From Proteobacteria bacterium SG_bin4 (lineage in GTDB: Bacteria > Pseudomonadota > Gammaproteobacteria > Burkholderiales > Nitrosomonadaceae): DNA of 64,000 bases. Of the stretch, positions 41,620 to 50,979 are shown piece after piece (the stretch's first letter is position 1; every line of letters begins with the position of its first letter). Location: contig LWDH01000055.1 in assembly GCA_002083395.1 (NCBI GenBank), forward strand, positions 1-64,000. Direction: 5' to 3'. The notes beneath the pieces are model-generated. The model was not told the DNA's origin. It saw only the letters and a list, made by a program, of their open reading frames with translations, and did not search any database. Made by a program: the position numbers and the translations under genes.

Positions 41620-42621
41620 TCAGCCGGAATTCCGCTGTTGTTTATCGCGCTTGTCATAAGCATTGACAATCCGCTGCACCAGCGGGTGCCGCACGACATC
41701 ATCGGTCAAAAAATGCGTGAACGCGATGCCGCGGATGTCTTTAAGCACTTGCTGCGCATCCACCAATCCGCTTTTTTGATGTTTGGGCAAATCGATCTGC
41801 GTCACATCGCCGGTAATCACCGCTTTCGATCCCAGACCGATCCGCGTCAAAAACATTTTCATTTGCTCCGGCGTGGTGTTTTGCGCTTCGTCGAGAATGA
41901 TGAAGGATTGATTCAGCGTGCGTCCGCGCATAAACGCCAATGGCGCGATTTCGATGGTATTGCGTTCGAATTGCTTGCTGGTTTTATCAAATCCCATCAG
42001 ATCGTACAGCGCGTCGTACAACGGCCGCAAATACGGGTCGACTTTCTGCGTCATGTCGCCGGGCAGGAAACCCAGCCGTTCACCTGCTTCCACCGCCGGA
42101 CGCACTAAAATCAGCCGCGATACCAAACCGCGCTCCAATGCATCGACAGCGCTGGCAACCGCGAGATAGGTTTTGCCGGTACCGGCTGGCCCGATCGCAA
42201 AGGTGATGTCGTGTTCCTGAATTTGCTGCAGGTATTGCGTCTGACGCGGGGTACGGCCGTGCAGGTTGCTGCGGCGGGTCAACAGCGAGGGTGATGCCGC
42301 CGGTTTCTCCGTGAGATTACCCATCGGATCATCGCTTTTTTCCGGCGCTTCTTGCGGGTTCAGCGCTTCGATCAAACCGAGTTGAATCTGCTCCAAGCTC
42401 AGATGCTGTTGCGACTGATTGTAAAAATTGCGCAACACCTGCGCCGCCAGTCTGGTTTGACCGGTCTTGCCCGATACGCTGAAATGTTCGCCACGCCGTG
42501 AAATGGTGACATCCAGCGCGGTTTCAACCTGTTTCAGGTTTTCATCCAAAGCCCCGCACAAATTGGCAAGGCGTTGATTATCGGCCGGTGTGAAAGAAAT
42601 TTCGAGAGGTGCTGGTTTCAA
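41620..42621 (-). CDS. ybeZ: PhoH-like ATPase (YbeZ)
   Basis: A 333-residue P-loop ATPase of the PhoH family. An N-terminal KH-like part (about residues 10-100) is followed by the ATPase core: ITFAIGPAGTGKTYLAVASA (Walker A GPAGTGKT, about 145), LVRPAVEAGERLGFLPGD, FIILDEAQNTTPEQMKMFLTRIG (Walker B) and GDVTQIDLP. YbeZ works with YbeY in RNA processing. It lies between miaB (123 bases upstream) and ybeY. Confidence 0.95.
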   Translation of the reverse strand: MKPAPLEISFTPADNQRLANLCGALDENLKQVETALDVTISRRGEHFSVSGKTGQTRLAAQVLRNFYNQSQQHLSLEQIQLGLIEALNPQEAPEKSDDPMGNLTEKPAASPSLLTRRSNLHGRTPRQTQYLQQIQEHDITFAIGPAGTGKTYLAVASAVDALERGLVSRLILVRPAVEAGERLGFLPGDMTQKVDPYLRPLYDALYDLMGFDKTSKQFERNTIEIAPLAFMRGRTLNQSFIILDEAQNTTPEQMKMFLTRIGLGSKAVITGDVTQIDLPKHQKSGLVDAQQVLKDIRGIAFTHFLTDDVVRHPLVQRIVNAYDKRDKQQRNSG

Positions 42622-42744
42622 AATCTGGCTGTGTTATTACGATAACGTGATTCTCTCAGCGGTTACGATTCTTTGCAAGTACCAAAACCCTGTTTAAAAC
42701 AGGCTTTTTCCTCGGAATGACTTCATCGATGGCTCTGCAAAGGG

Positions 42745-44073
42745 CTATTCATCGACCATTTCGCCGCGCAATGAATGTGCTCGCGCTTCGGTAATGCGCA
42801 CGTCGACGAAACAGCCGATCAACCCCGGATCACCCGGCAAATTGACGACGCGATTGTTGTCGGTGCGACCGGCCAGCTCTTCGGGATTTTTCTTCGATGG
42901 TCCGTCGAGCAACACGCGCTGCACCGTCCCCACCATCTGCTGGCTGATTTTGCGGGCTTGTTGCTGAATTTGCGCTTGCAGCCGCTGCAACCGTTCCAGC
43001 TTCACTTCTTGCGGCGTATCGTCGGGCAGATCCGCCGCCGGCGTACCGGGGCGCTGGCTGTAGATAAAGCTGAACGATTCGTCAAAATTCATTTCCTCGA
43101 TCAGTGCCATGGTCGCTTCGAAATCGGCTTCGGTTTCGCCGGGAAAGCCGACGATAAAATCCGACGATAGTGAAAGATGCGGACGGATTGCGCGCAGTTT
43201 GCGAATGATCGACTTGTATTCGAGCACGCTGTAACCGCGTTTCATTGCCGCCAGGATCCGGTCGGAACCGGATTGCACCGGCAAGTGCAAGTGACTGACC
43301 AATTTCGGCAATTGCGCATACGACTGAATCAAGCGTGTGGTGAATTCTTTCGGGTGCGAGGTGGTATAGCGGATGCGCTCAATGCCGGGAATGTCGTGCA
43401 AGCATTCCAGCAATAACGAAAAATCGGCGATTTCGCCGTCATCCATCACGCCCAGATAAGCATTGACGTTTTGCCCGAGCAAATTGATTTCCTTCACCCC
43501 CTGATCGGCGAGCACGGCGATCTCAGTCAGCACGTCGTCGAGCGGACGCGATACTTCCTCGCCGCGCGTGTATGGCACCACGCAATAACTGCAATACTTG
43601 CTGCATCCTTCCATGATCGACACGAACGCGGTCACGCCTTCGGTGCGCGCGGGCGGCAAATGATCGAATTTCTCGATTTCCGGGAACGTGATATCGACTT
43701 GCGAACGGCCGGTGGAACGGCGGGTTTCGATCAATTGCGGCAGCCGGTGCAAGGTTTGCGGCCCGAACACCACATCGACGAACGGCGCGCGGCTCACTAT
43801 CGCCTTGCCTTCCTGGCTGGCGACGCAACCGCCGACGCCGATCAGTAAATCGGGATTACGTTCTTTCAAGTGACGCACCCGGCCCAGGTCGTGAAACACT
43901 TTTTCCTGCGCTTTCTCGCGCACCGAGCAGGTATTGAACAAAATAATATCGGCCTGCGCCGGATCGTCGGTTGCCTCCATGCCGTATGCGGCATGCAGCA
44001 CATCGGCCATTTTCTCCGAGTCGTACTCGTTCATCTGGCAACCGAAGGTTTTAATATAAAGCTTGTTACTCAC
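42745..44073 (-). CDS. miaB: tRNA-2-methylthio-N6-dimethylallyladenosine synthase MiaB
   Basis: A 442-residue radical-SAM methylthiotransferase that converts i6A37 to ms2i6A37 in tRNA. The UPF0004 N-domain holds its Cys ligands in TFGCQMNEYDSEKM, NTCSVREKA and VGGCVA; the radical SAM cluster is CSKYCSYCVVPYTRG; a C-terminal TRAM domain follows. I chose the GTG at 44073 (VSNKLYIKTFGCQMNEYDS), which aligns with the E. coli start; the frame runs up to a GTG at 44091, and neither has a clear ribosome site. Confidence 0.95.
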   Translation of the reverse strand: MSNKLYIKTFGCQMNEYDSEKMADVLHAAYGMEATDDPAQADIILFNTCSVREKAQEKVFHDLGRVRHLKERNPDLLIGVGGCVASQEGKAIVSRAPFVDVVFGPQTLHRLPQLIETRRSTGRSQVDITFPEIEKFDHLPPARTEGVTAFVSIMEGCSKYCSYCVVPYTRGEEVSRPLDDVLTEIAVLADQGVKEINLLGQNVNAYLGVMDDGEIADFSLLLECLHDIPGIERIRYTTSHPKEFTTRLIQSYAQLPKLVSHLHLPVQSGSDRILAAMKRGYSVLEYKSIIRKLRAIRPHLSLSSDFIVGFPGETEADFEATMALIEEMNFDESFSFIYSQRPGTPAADLPDDTPQEVKLERLQRLQAQIQQQARKISQQMVGTVQRVLLDGPSKKNPEELAGRTDNNRVVNLPGDPGLIGCFVDVRITEARAHSLRGEMVDE

Positions 44074-44091
44074 GAATTCACTGACACCCAC

Positions 44092-44460
44092 TTAAAAAAA
44101 TAAAAACCGCCGCTGCGGCGACGGTAACTGCTGCCCCTGGCTTTCCGCATCCTTGACCTCATCCGGCGTCAAAAACCACACGCGCTGCAAATAACCGGTC
44201 ATGTCGAGTTGATAGCGGATCAACCCGGAATAACTCGCCATCGACGGCATAATGATCAGATTATCCACCCCGCGAATCTGCCCGCCCGGCCCCATGATGA
44301 ACTGCATCCCATCGATGGTGAACTGCGGAAATGACACCGCCGTCAGATTGCCGAGCCTGCTGTCTTCCGGAAACTTGCGCGTCTGCTGCGCCACTGCCGG
44401 TTGCATCAGCAAAACGCACAGCATCAAAAACCACCACAATCGCATTCGCGTGTTTTTCAT
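44092..44460 (-). CDS. Small exported protein, unknown
   Basis: A 122-residue protein with an N-terminal signal peptide (MRLWWFLMLCVLLMQPAVAQ) and no recognised domain. The mature part has LGNLTAVSFPQFTIDGMQFIMGPGGQIRGVDNLIIMPS, split around the MGPGGQIRG turn, and a tail rich in Gln and Pro. It lies just upstream of miaB with an 18-base gap, so it may be cotranscribed. Start taken at 44460; an ATG five codons later would leave a shorter signal peptide, and the frame stays open another 16 codons upstream. Confidence 0.65.
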   Translation of the reverse strand: MKNTRMRLWWFLMLCVLLMQPAVAQQTRKFPEDSRLGNLTAVSFPQFTIDGMQFIMGPGGQIRGVDNLIIMPSMASYSGLIRYQLDMTGYLQRVWFLTPDEVKDAESQGQQLPSPQRRFLFF

Positions 44461-44713
44461 TCGGTCAGCGCTCGCACAGAAACCACCGGAACTCGAGAAA
44501 ACATTCAAGAAACATGGATTTGGATTCTAAATCACTCTCAGGTCTTTGAGGGCGTAATGATACGCGAAAGCGAAAATCGATAGCAATGATTTTGTCGTTG
44601 TGAACACCTTGCACTTCCACTGATTGAAACAAAATCGCGCATTTCGCCGCACCGGTTGGTATATGCTTATCATCTCAATTACCGTACCCATCCACTCCAG
44701 CGAGGACAAAGCG

Positions 44714-45214
44714 ATGACAAAACCCGGTCAGCCTGATGCCAACGAATTGAATATCCCGGAACCGGTTAAAATGCACCCGGCATGGCAGCGCCTGGAAGAA
44801 CAGCGCAAGTGGTATGCAGCCAAAAGCGCATCCTGTAAAAATCGGTACCAAGGACTCCGCATTGCACAAGTCGCCTGCGCGGTGATGATCCCGGTTTTCA
44901 ATCTAGCCGAACCCAGCATTGCCAAATGGCTGACTGCTTTATCCGGCGCCGCCATCGCACTCCTCGCGGGTATTGAGCAAATCAACCAGTATTCCACTTT
45001 ATGGACGGCTTACCGCTCAACCGCCGAGCGGCTCAAGCACGAAAAATCCTTGTTCCTCTCCGCCGCCGGCCCGTATCGCGACCAGGATGAACCCGCGCGC
45101 CTGATTTTGCTCGCCGAACGCATCGAAGAACAAATCTCGACCGAGCATGCCAAGTGGATCAATGTGACCAACCAGGTAGCTGCGCAGGATAAGAAACAAA
45201 ATCCTGGTGCATGA
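44714..45214 (+). CDS. SLATT/DUF4231-like two-helix membrane protein
   Basis: A 166-residue protein. An N-terminal helix with HPAWQRLEEQRKWYAAKSASCKNRYQ leads into two membrane segments (about residues 56-75 and 78-95; IAQVACAVMIPVFNLA, LTALSGAAIALLAGIEQIN) and then a cytoplasmic helical C-terminus with YSTLWTAYRSTAERLKHEKSLFLS. This is the layout of DUF4231, a SLATT-domain family predicted to form membrane pores in nucleotide-signalled defence systems. No nucleotide-producing partner gene is adjacent. GAGGAC precedes the ATG at 44714 by about 8 bases. Confidence 0.75.
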   Translation: MTKPGQPDANELNIPEPVKMHPAWQRLEEQRKWYAAKSASCKNRYQGLRIAQVACAVMIPVFNLAEPSIAKWLTALSGAAIALLAGIEQINQYSTLWTAYRSTAERLKHEKSLFLSAAGPYRDQDEPARLILLAERIEEQISTEHAKWINVTNQVAAQDKKQNPGA

Positions 45215-45430
45215 CGCTGCACGGGATGCCTCTGCATGGCCTTCCTATATCCTGAAAATACAGATTACCTATGAATATATCTTTTATAGCGAAATCATTT
45301 GCCTTAAAATGGAATTTCCAAAATTCGCATGCCAGTTTTTCCACCGCCTCAAGAAGAGATAAATGATCTCATGGCGGCTCTGGGTGCCGAGCGAGAACTC
45401 AATACAAACTCAATCGAAAAGGATAAAAAA

Positions 45431-46543
45431 ATGACCAAAAACCATTATTCAATACTGATTGCCGGAATTTTATCGGCATCGATCGCAATGTCTGCCAATG
45501 CAGGAACAGAATGGGAAATTAAAGTATTTGATAAGCACATGTCCTTCATTGATATTAACAATTCAGGGCAACTACTCGGATACGATTCTGCAATTAAGCG
45601 ATACTTTATAACCGGACCTGATGGAGAAGGCATATCAAATATCACGGAATTCTCCAATAACCTTAACGTTAAGGCTTTTAATGATTCCGGTCAGATTGCC
45701 GGCAGTTTTCTAAAAGATGGCAGTTCTCATGTATTTATTACTGGCCCCAACGGAACAAGCATGGTCGATTTAGGTACTTTAGGGAAACATAGTTTAGCAT
45801 CCGATATCAACAATTCCGGGCAGATCATAGGTCAATTTACTACACCGGAAAATAACACACATGCCTTTATCACCGGATCCAACGGGATTGGAATGACTGA
45901 TTTGGGTACATTCGGCGGCAAGAACAGTTATGCATCCGCGATCAATGAATCAGGGCAAGTGGTGGGATGGTCACAAACTGCTGATGGTATTTATCATGCT
46001 TTTATCACAGGACCCAATGGCATCGGCATGACAGATTTAGGTACTCTGCCCTACGATAATGCCAGTCAAGCTACGGATATTAACGATGCTGCACAGGTTG
46101 TAGGATTTAGTGGATCCTATTCTCCTGATTGGGGTTATGTGTCGACAGGGGGATTCATTACCGGACCCAATGGTGAAAATATGATTCCTTTGGGTGTTGG
46201 AAATCCAAACTCTCCGAAAATCAACAATTCTGGACAAGCAATAGTGAATAGCGATCTGGGTCTTGCCTATTTTTATAGTGATGGTGTCCTAACAATGCTT
46301 TCAGGATTATCCATTTTTAGGGAAGTAGGTTTTGATGAAATATCTGCTTTCGGAATTAACGACAAAGGACAAATTCTTGGATCAGGCTACTCCCTAGAAG
46401 AATGCTGCAAACCGGTAGCCTTTTTACTTACCCCTATCTCGCCAGTTCCAGAACCTTCCACCTACGCAATGCTGTTGGCGGGACTCGGATTGCTTGGATT
46501 CAAACCATTCAAGCGGAAAATGAAGTTACCAACAAGCTGTTGA
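45431..46543 (+). CDS. HAF-repeat protein with PEP-CTERM sorting signal
   Basis: A 370-residue surface protein. A signal peptide (IAGILSASIAMSANAG) is followed by seven or more HAF repeats (SDINNSGQIIGQF ... HAFITG...GIGMTDLGT), which probably fold as a beta-propeller. The C-terminus is a PEP-CTERM signal: PVPEPSTYAMLLAGLGLLGF followed by basic residues, cleaved and sorted by an exosortase. Such proteins go with exopolysaccharide. The ATG at 45431 heads the signal peptide; the frame is open 34 codons upstream without support. No exosortase gene is in the window. Confidence 0.92.
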   Translation: MTKNHYSILIAGILSASIAMSANAGTEWEIKVFDKHMSFIDINNSGQLLGYDSAIKRYFITGPDGEGISNITEFSNNLNVKAFNDSGQIAGSFLKDGSSHVFITGPNGTSMVDLGTLGKHSLASDINNSGQIIGQFTTPENNTHAFITGSNGIGMTDLGTFGGKNSYASAINESGQVVGWSQTADGIYHAFITGPNGIGMTDLGTLPYDNASQATDINDAAQVVGFSGSYSPDWGYVSTGGFITGPNGENMIPLGVGNPNSPKINNSGQAIVNSDLGLAYFYSDGVLTMLSGLSIFREVGFDEISAFGINDKGQILGSGYSLEECCKPVAFLLTPISPVPEPSTYAMLLAGLGLLGFKPFKRKMKLPTSC

Positions 46544-46623
46544 TCATACCAACAGCGGGGATATTTTTGGATTGAATTAAAAAAACAATCCTGTATTTCG
46601 CAAGTATCGCATTTCCATCAAAC

Positions 46624-47973
46624 CTAAATTTCTATCCCCGCCGGTTCAAACACCGCCAGCGATTCAATATGCGCGGTGTGCGGGAACATATTGACGACAC
46701 CGGCGGCGCGCAGTTGCCAGCCGCCTTTTTGCACCAGAATGGCGGTATCGCGCGCCAGCGTTTCCGGGTTGCACGAGACGTAGACAATGCGCTGTGGTTT
46801 AGTGGGTGTCGCCGCCAGTGTTTCGGCGACGGCCAAAGCACCGGCGCGCGGCGGGTCGATCAGCACGTGGTCGATACGGCCGTGGCTTTGCAGCAGTTGA
46901 TTCCAGTCATCCAGCGTCCACTTGAACAAATCGCGTACAAAGAATGCGGTTTTTTCCGCCAGACCGTTTTGCCATGCGGCTTGTCCGGCGCGCGCGACCA
47001 GCGTATCCGCGCCTTCCAGACCAATTACCTGGCGCGCACGGGTGGCGAGTGGCAGGGTGAAATTGCCCAGACCGCAAAAAAAATCGGCGACGACCTCGTC
47101 CGGTTGCGGCGCCAGCAATTCAACCACGCGGCTGACCAATTGCCGGTTGAGTTGATGATTGACTTGGGTGAAGTCGGCTGGTACGAAGGGCAGGGTAATG
47201 CCGAATCCGGGCAATTCCAGCGTCAACAGATCGGCATCGGCTTCCAGCATCGGTGCCGCGGTCTGCGGATTGCCGGGTTGCAGCCACATCGACACGCCAT
47301 GCTGGCAGCCAAACGCGAGCAGTGCTTCTCGGTCCTCATCGCTGGGCGGATCAAGCACGCGCACGACCAGCACGATAGCGCGGGCGCCGACCGCCACTTC
47401 GATCTGCGGCAAGCGGTCGCGTATCGACAAACCGGCGATCAATTCGCGCAGCGGCATCAATAAGCTGGACACCTTTTCCGGCAGCACCGCGCACGATTGC
47501 ATATCAGCGACAAAACCACGAACGCGTTCATGAAATCCGATCAGTTGGATACCCTTGCACCGCACGAAACGCACCGACAACCGCGCCCGGTGGCGGTAAC
47601 CCCAGATCGGACCGTCGACCGGCGGCAGCAGACTTTCCGGCCGGATTTTGGCGGTATGCCACAGCATGTCTTCCAGTGCTTGCTGTTTCAGCGCCAGTTG
47701 CGCCGCTGCATCGAGATGCTGTAACGAGCAGCCGCCGCACGCGCCTTGCGAGAAACCGAAATGCGGACAACTTGGCGTTACTCGTTGCGGACTCGGCTGC
47801 AGCAGTTCGATAAGCCGACCGATATGGTTACGCGGTTTCGATTTCACCACTTCGTACCGGATCCGCTCGCCCGGCAGCGCGCCACCGATGATCAGCGGTT
47901 TGCCGCCGTGCTGCGCAATTCCTTTGCCGTCGAGTTTCAGCGACTCGACATCAGTTTCGAACCAATCGGTCAT
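46624..47973 (-). CDS. rlmD: 23S rRNA (uracil-1939-C5)-methyltransferase RlmD
   Basis: A 449-residue RNA methyltransferase. An N-terminal TRAM domain is followed by the iron-sulfur motif with CPHFGFSQGACGGCSLQHLD (CxxxxxCGGCxxQH). The SAM-binding domain has ADFFCGLGNFTLPLA, IDPPRAGA and VSCNPETLARD, the last holding the nucleophile Cys. It matches RlmD in length and order. The start is an ATG at 47973. Confidence 0.94.
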   Translation of the reverse strand: MTDWFETDVESLKLDGKGIAQHGGKPLIIGGALPGERIRYEVVKSKPRNHIGRLIELLQPSPQRVTPSCPHFGFSQGACGGCSLQHLDAAAQLALKQQALEDMLWHTAKIRPESLLPPVDGPIWGYRHRARLSVRFVRCKGIQLIGFHERVRGFVADMQSCAVLPEKVSSLLMPLRELIAGLSIRDRLPQIEVAVGARAIVLVVRVLDPPSDEDREALLAFGCQHGVSMWLQPGNPQTAAPMLEADADLLTLELPGFGITLPFVPADFTQVNHQLNRQLVSRVVELLAPQPDEVVADFFCGLGNFTLPLATRARQVIGLEGADTLVARAGQAAWQNGLAEKTAFFVRDLFKWTLDDWNQLLQSHGRIDHVLIDPPRAGALAVAETLAATPTKPQRIVYVSCNPETLARDTAILVQKGGWQLRAAGVVNMFPHTAHIESLAVFEPAGIEI

Positions 47974-48011
47974 GACGGTTACCGCTTAGGTTGATAAAAC
48001 AAGCCGGTGTT

Positions 48012-50675
48012 TCAGTTCGCCGCTCCCGCATCGTTGCCCGATTTACTGCCGTTGCAACGGATGGTAAACACATCGACCAAGCGGAAACCCGGCGATTTTT
48101 CCTGGGTAAAATCTTCAATCGGCTGATCGATACCGATGACATAGCCGGTCAAGCTATCGTCAGTCAATTTGAAACGAATCATGTGCCGGTAACGTTCGGA
48201 GCGGCTGCCGCCGCCGGCTTCGTTATTGTGACCGTTAAATGCTAAAGCCGCGGCAAAATACCAGCCCAGCCAAATACAACTAAAAACCGCACCTGCGAGA
48301 AATGCAGCCAGCAGCCGCAATCCGTCGACCGGGATAGGCTGGCCATGAGTTGCGGCGATCAATGTAAAAATTCCGACCACAAACCATGCAGCCAGCAGAA
48401 AATATCCCAGCCTGGTTTGATCGCTCAAAGGAAATTCTTTGTTTACCAAATGATCCAGCGCAAAAATCCGCCCGGCCAGCCATGTCGCCGCTGCTGCGGC
48501 AGCGGCGATGATCAATAAGCTCATCCAATCGGCATATAGCGCCAAACAAACCGGCACCGTCAACAACAAAAACGTGCACCAAGCGGCAATCAGCGCCAGC
48601 CGGATTTTCCCGGCTGCCTTGCTGAATAATTGTCCGCCCCAGAAATAAGCAACCGCGATCAAGCCGGCTGTCATGATTAACCACACGATGATAATCAACA
48701 AATTGAATGTCATGACGGACGTCGAATAGGTCCCATAACGCAACATGCCAAAAATCAGATAGGCGGCGGCTAACACGCCGTATCCCAAGAGAGGTAGCGA
48801 TTCCCATGTAAATTGCGGATTCCATTTAAGCTTATTATTAAACGCGGAAAAGGAAAAAGAAATTTCGCGATGGGTTTTGCTGCGCTGATTCAATATATCC
48901 CGGTAGCGGCGGCTTATACAAAGCAGTAATACCGCGACCACACTCGACATCGCCATCAGCAGACCGGCCATCAACGGATGCGGCGACCGATCGTGACTCA
49001 TCATAAGCAAGAATAACAATCCCGCACCGGCCAGCACCGGTATCAAAAAAATCTTAATGCTTCTCCGCCACTCATCGGGTCCGGCTTTGACACTGGCTTC
49101 CAGCGACACAATCGGTACCGTGACTTTTGCCATCAACTGCTGCAGTTTGCCGGGTTCCTTTCGCTCACCCGTCTGCTTCGGAGGTTTCGCCGCTCGCCAC
49201 ATGATGAGTAGCAAAGCCGCGAATAAGCCGATGGCGATTAGATGGAAGCAATAGCCGCTATCGAAAAAGCTGACACTCGCTCCGGAAAGATCGACGTGCA
49301 GGGCCGATTGGATTCTTGACAATAGGCCGTCATCATTCGCGAGCGCCGGATGAAAACCGTTAAAAATCTGCTGGAAAAGCGATACTGTGCTTTGCGGAAT
49401 CGTCAGCGCAAAATAACTCAGGAATGCCACCAGGCCGCCAAACAGCCAGATATAACCGCCTTGCCAGACAGTCAGTGGATTGAGCAAAGCCCGCGTAAAC
49501 AACTGGTGCGAATCTCTGCGGTGCGGATAATGCGCGCGCCTTGGTACCTCCGCCATATCGGTATGGCTCGGATGCAGAAACGCGCCACCGCCACCGGCCA
49601 CCACCGACGCATAATTGGTAGTCGTGGCATTTTTTTGGTCGCTGCCCCAATAGCGCTCGTAGTGATGCGTATCCCCGGCGATATCGAGGCGGCATTTACC
49701 GTCCTCCAATTTGCCCGCGTGGCTTTCGATGAAACTCGGCTCCAGGCCGAGTCGCTGGAAGGTATTCACCAGCGCGCCATCCGGTTTCGCCCATTTGCCG
49801 AAAACCGTGCTCGGCTCGGGCGTCACGACGATTAATTTTGGCGGAACGTGCTGCTGCAATTCCCGCTGCACAGCCTCCTCACGGCTGCTATCGAACAGCT
49901 CGCCAGTTTCAACCAGCCTGTTACAGAAGCCGGACACGAAAAATGCTTGCTGACGCTTGTCCATCTTGCCATCTTGCGAATCGAGCCCCCATAACCGCCA
50001 GCCGAACGGTAATTGTATATCGACATAACTCGCATCTTGCGTACGAACGAAACCTTTCAAACCAAGCCGCGGGTCTTTCTCATCATTGTCAGTTCCCGTA
50101 TCCAATGAAACCGGCTCGCGGAATTGCCGGTTAAAGCCATCCAGCGCATCGTAATAATCATGGTTGGCGGGAATACCGTAAATCGGCCGCCGGTCGACGA
50201 TTTGACCGTTTTTGACCAGATCGTCGTAGGCGCAATTGAACGGGGTTTGAAAGCGCTCCATCAACGAAGCCGTATCGGCGACATGATAGGCAGTATCGCC
50301 GCCGACAAACAGAAATTCCCCGCGCGGCAGCCGTTGCGCGTGGCCGGCGTCCCCGGATAAGGCAACGGCGTCTCCCGGGCGCTGGTCGGTGCTGTCAACG
50401 ACCCAGAGATCGCTCATGCACAAATAACCGATGTTGTAGACAGCCCGCATGCCATCGCCGGTATCGGCGATGAAATCGAACCAGTAAGCATCCTGGGCGT
50501 GGTCTTTATCCGGCGCTTGAATGACCGTCGCTTTCATCCAGTCTTTGGGATCTTGCTTGTCCCCCATGAAGGTGTAAGCCGCGATCAATTTCAGCCCTGC
50601 CAGCAGCTCTCGCCCCAGCAGCCATGCAACAGGCGGTTTAAACTTGGATTTATTACAATTGCCGGTATCGTTCAT
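48012..50675 (-). CDS. Large membrane metallophosphoesterase, unknown substrate
   Basis: An 887-residue protein. Residues ~1-440 are a calcineurin-like phosphoesterase domain: FIADTGDGM (first metal Asp), VGGDTAYHVAD (second), GIPANHDYYD (Asn-His), and LDIAGDTHHYERYW (GDxH). The C-terminal half has several blocks of hydrophobic segments, at least ten, broken by a cytoplasmic loop around residues 500-560. A soluble catalytic part fused to a polytopic membrane part of this size is unusual; the E. coli PgpB- or LpxH-like phosphoesterases are much smaller. It may act on a lipid or membrane-delivered nucleotide. Only a handful of conserved motifs can be vouched for. It starts at an ATG at 50675, with GGGG upstream. 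Confidence 0.7.
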   Translation of the reverse strand: MNDTGNCNKSKFKPPVAWLLGRELLAGLKLIAAYTFMGDKQDPKDWMKATVIQAPDKDHAQDAYWFDFIADTGDGMRAVYNIGYLCMSDLWVVDSTDQRPGDAVALSGDAGHAQRLPRGEFLFVGGDTAYHVADTASLMERFQTPFNCAYDDLVKNGQIVDRRPIYGIPANHDYYDALDGFNRQFREPVSLDTGTDNDEKDPRLGLKGFVRTQDASYVDIQLPFGWRLWGLDSQDGKMDKRQQAFFVSGFCNRLVETGELFDSSREEAVQRELQQHVPPKLIVVTPEPSTVFGKWAKPDGALVNTFQRLGLEPSFIESHAGKLEDGKCRLDIAGDTHHYERYWGSDQKNATTTNYASVVAGGGGAFLHPSHTDMAEVPRRAHYPHRRDSHQLFTRALLNPLTVWQGGYIWLFGGLVAFLSYFALTIPQSTVSLFQQIFNGFHPALANDDGLLSRIQSALHVDLSGASVSFFDSGYCFHLIAIGLFAALLLIMWRAAKPPKQTGERKEPGKLQQLMAKVTVPIVSLEASVKAGPDEWRRSIKIFLIPVLAGAGLLFLLMMSHDRSPHPLMAGLLMAMSSVVAVLLLCISRRYRDILNQRSKTHREISFSFSAFNNKLKWNPQFTWESLPLLGYGVLAAAYLIFGMLRYGTYSTSVMTFNLLIIIVWLIMTAGLIAVAYFWGGQLFSKAAGKIRLALIAAWCTFLLLTVPVCLALYADWMSLLIIAAAAAAATWLAGRIFALDHLVNKEFPLSDQTRLGYFLLAAWFVVGIFTLIAATHGQPIPVDGLRLLAAFLAGAVFSCIWLGWYFAAALAFNGHNNEAGGGSRSERYRHMIRFKLTDDSLTGYVIGIDQPIEDFTQEKSPGFRLVDVFTIRCNGSKSGNDAGAAN

Positions 50676-50788
50676 GGGGGGTAACCTTCGATTCGGTAGT
50701 TGAAGACAATGGCGATGTTCACACTCAAGAAAAGCTCAAGCATTGTAGCCGATATTTACACTTACTTTACCCGGCATCGGCCTTGTCG

Positions 50789-50812
50789 CCCGGAGGAAAT
50801 AAGTCCTCCGGG
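50789..50812. repeat. Hairpin between the phosphoesterase and degP genes
   Basis: CCCGGAGGA pairs perfectly with TCCTCCGGG around a 6-base loop (AATAAG). It has no T-run. It sits just next to the palindromic element at 50817-50965. Confidence 0.5.
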
Positions 50813-50816
50813 AAGT

Positions 50817-50965
50817 CTAGCAGGCCGTTGAAAAACTACCTGCGTTGCCGCTACGGTGTTAAAAACAAGCTCAAAATGCTCATTTATACCGCATAAACTG
50901 CGCTTTTTCGCCTGTTTTTGCCTTGTATCGGCTGCCTCGAAAACATTTTTCAACGGCCTGCTAGG
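50817..50965. mobile_element. Family 2 palindromic element with perfect ends
   Basis: 149 bp with perfect 19-bp terminal inverted repeats (CTAGCAGGCCGTTGAAAAA). A related core is at 41017-41160 and a solo end at 36857-36875. It has no coding capacity of note, so it is a MITE-like element or a large REP unit. It lies between degP and the metallophosphoesterase. Confidence 0.78.
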
Positions 50966-50979
50966 GAAAGTTGCTCAGA

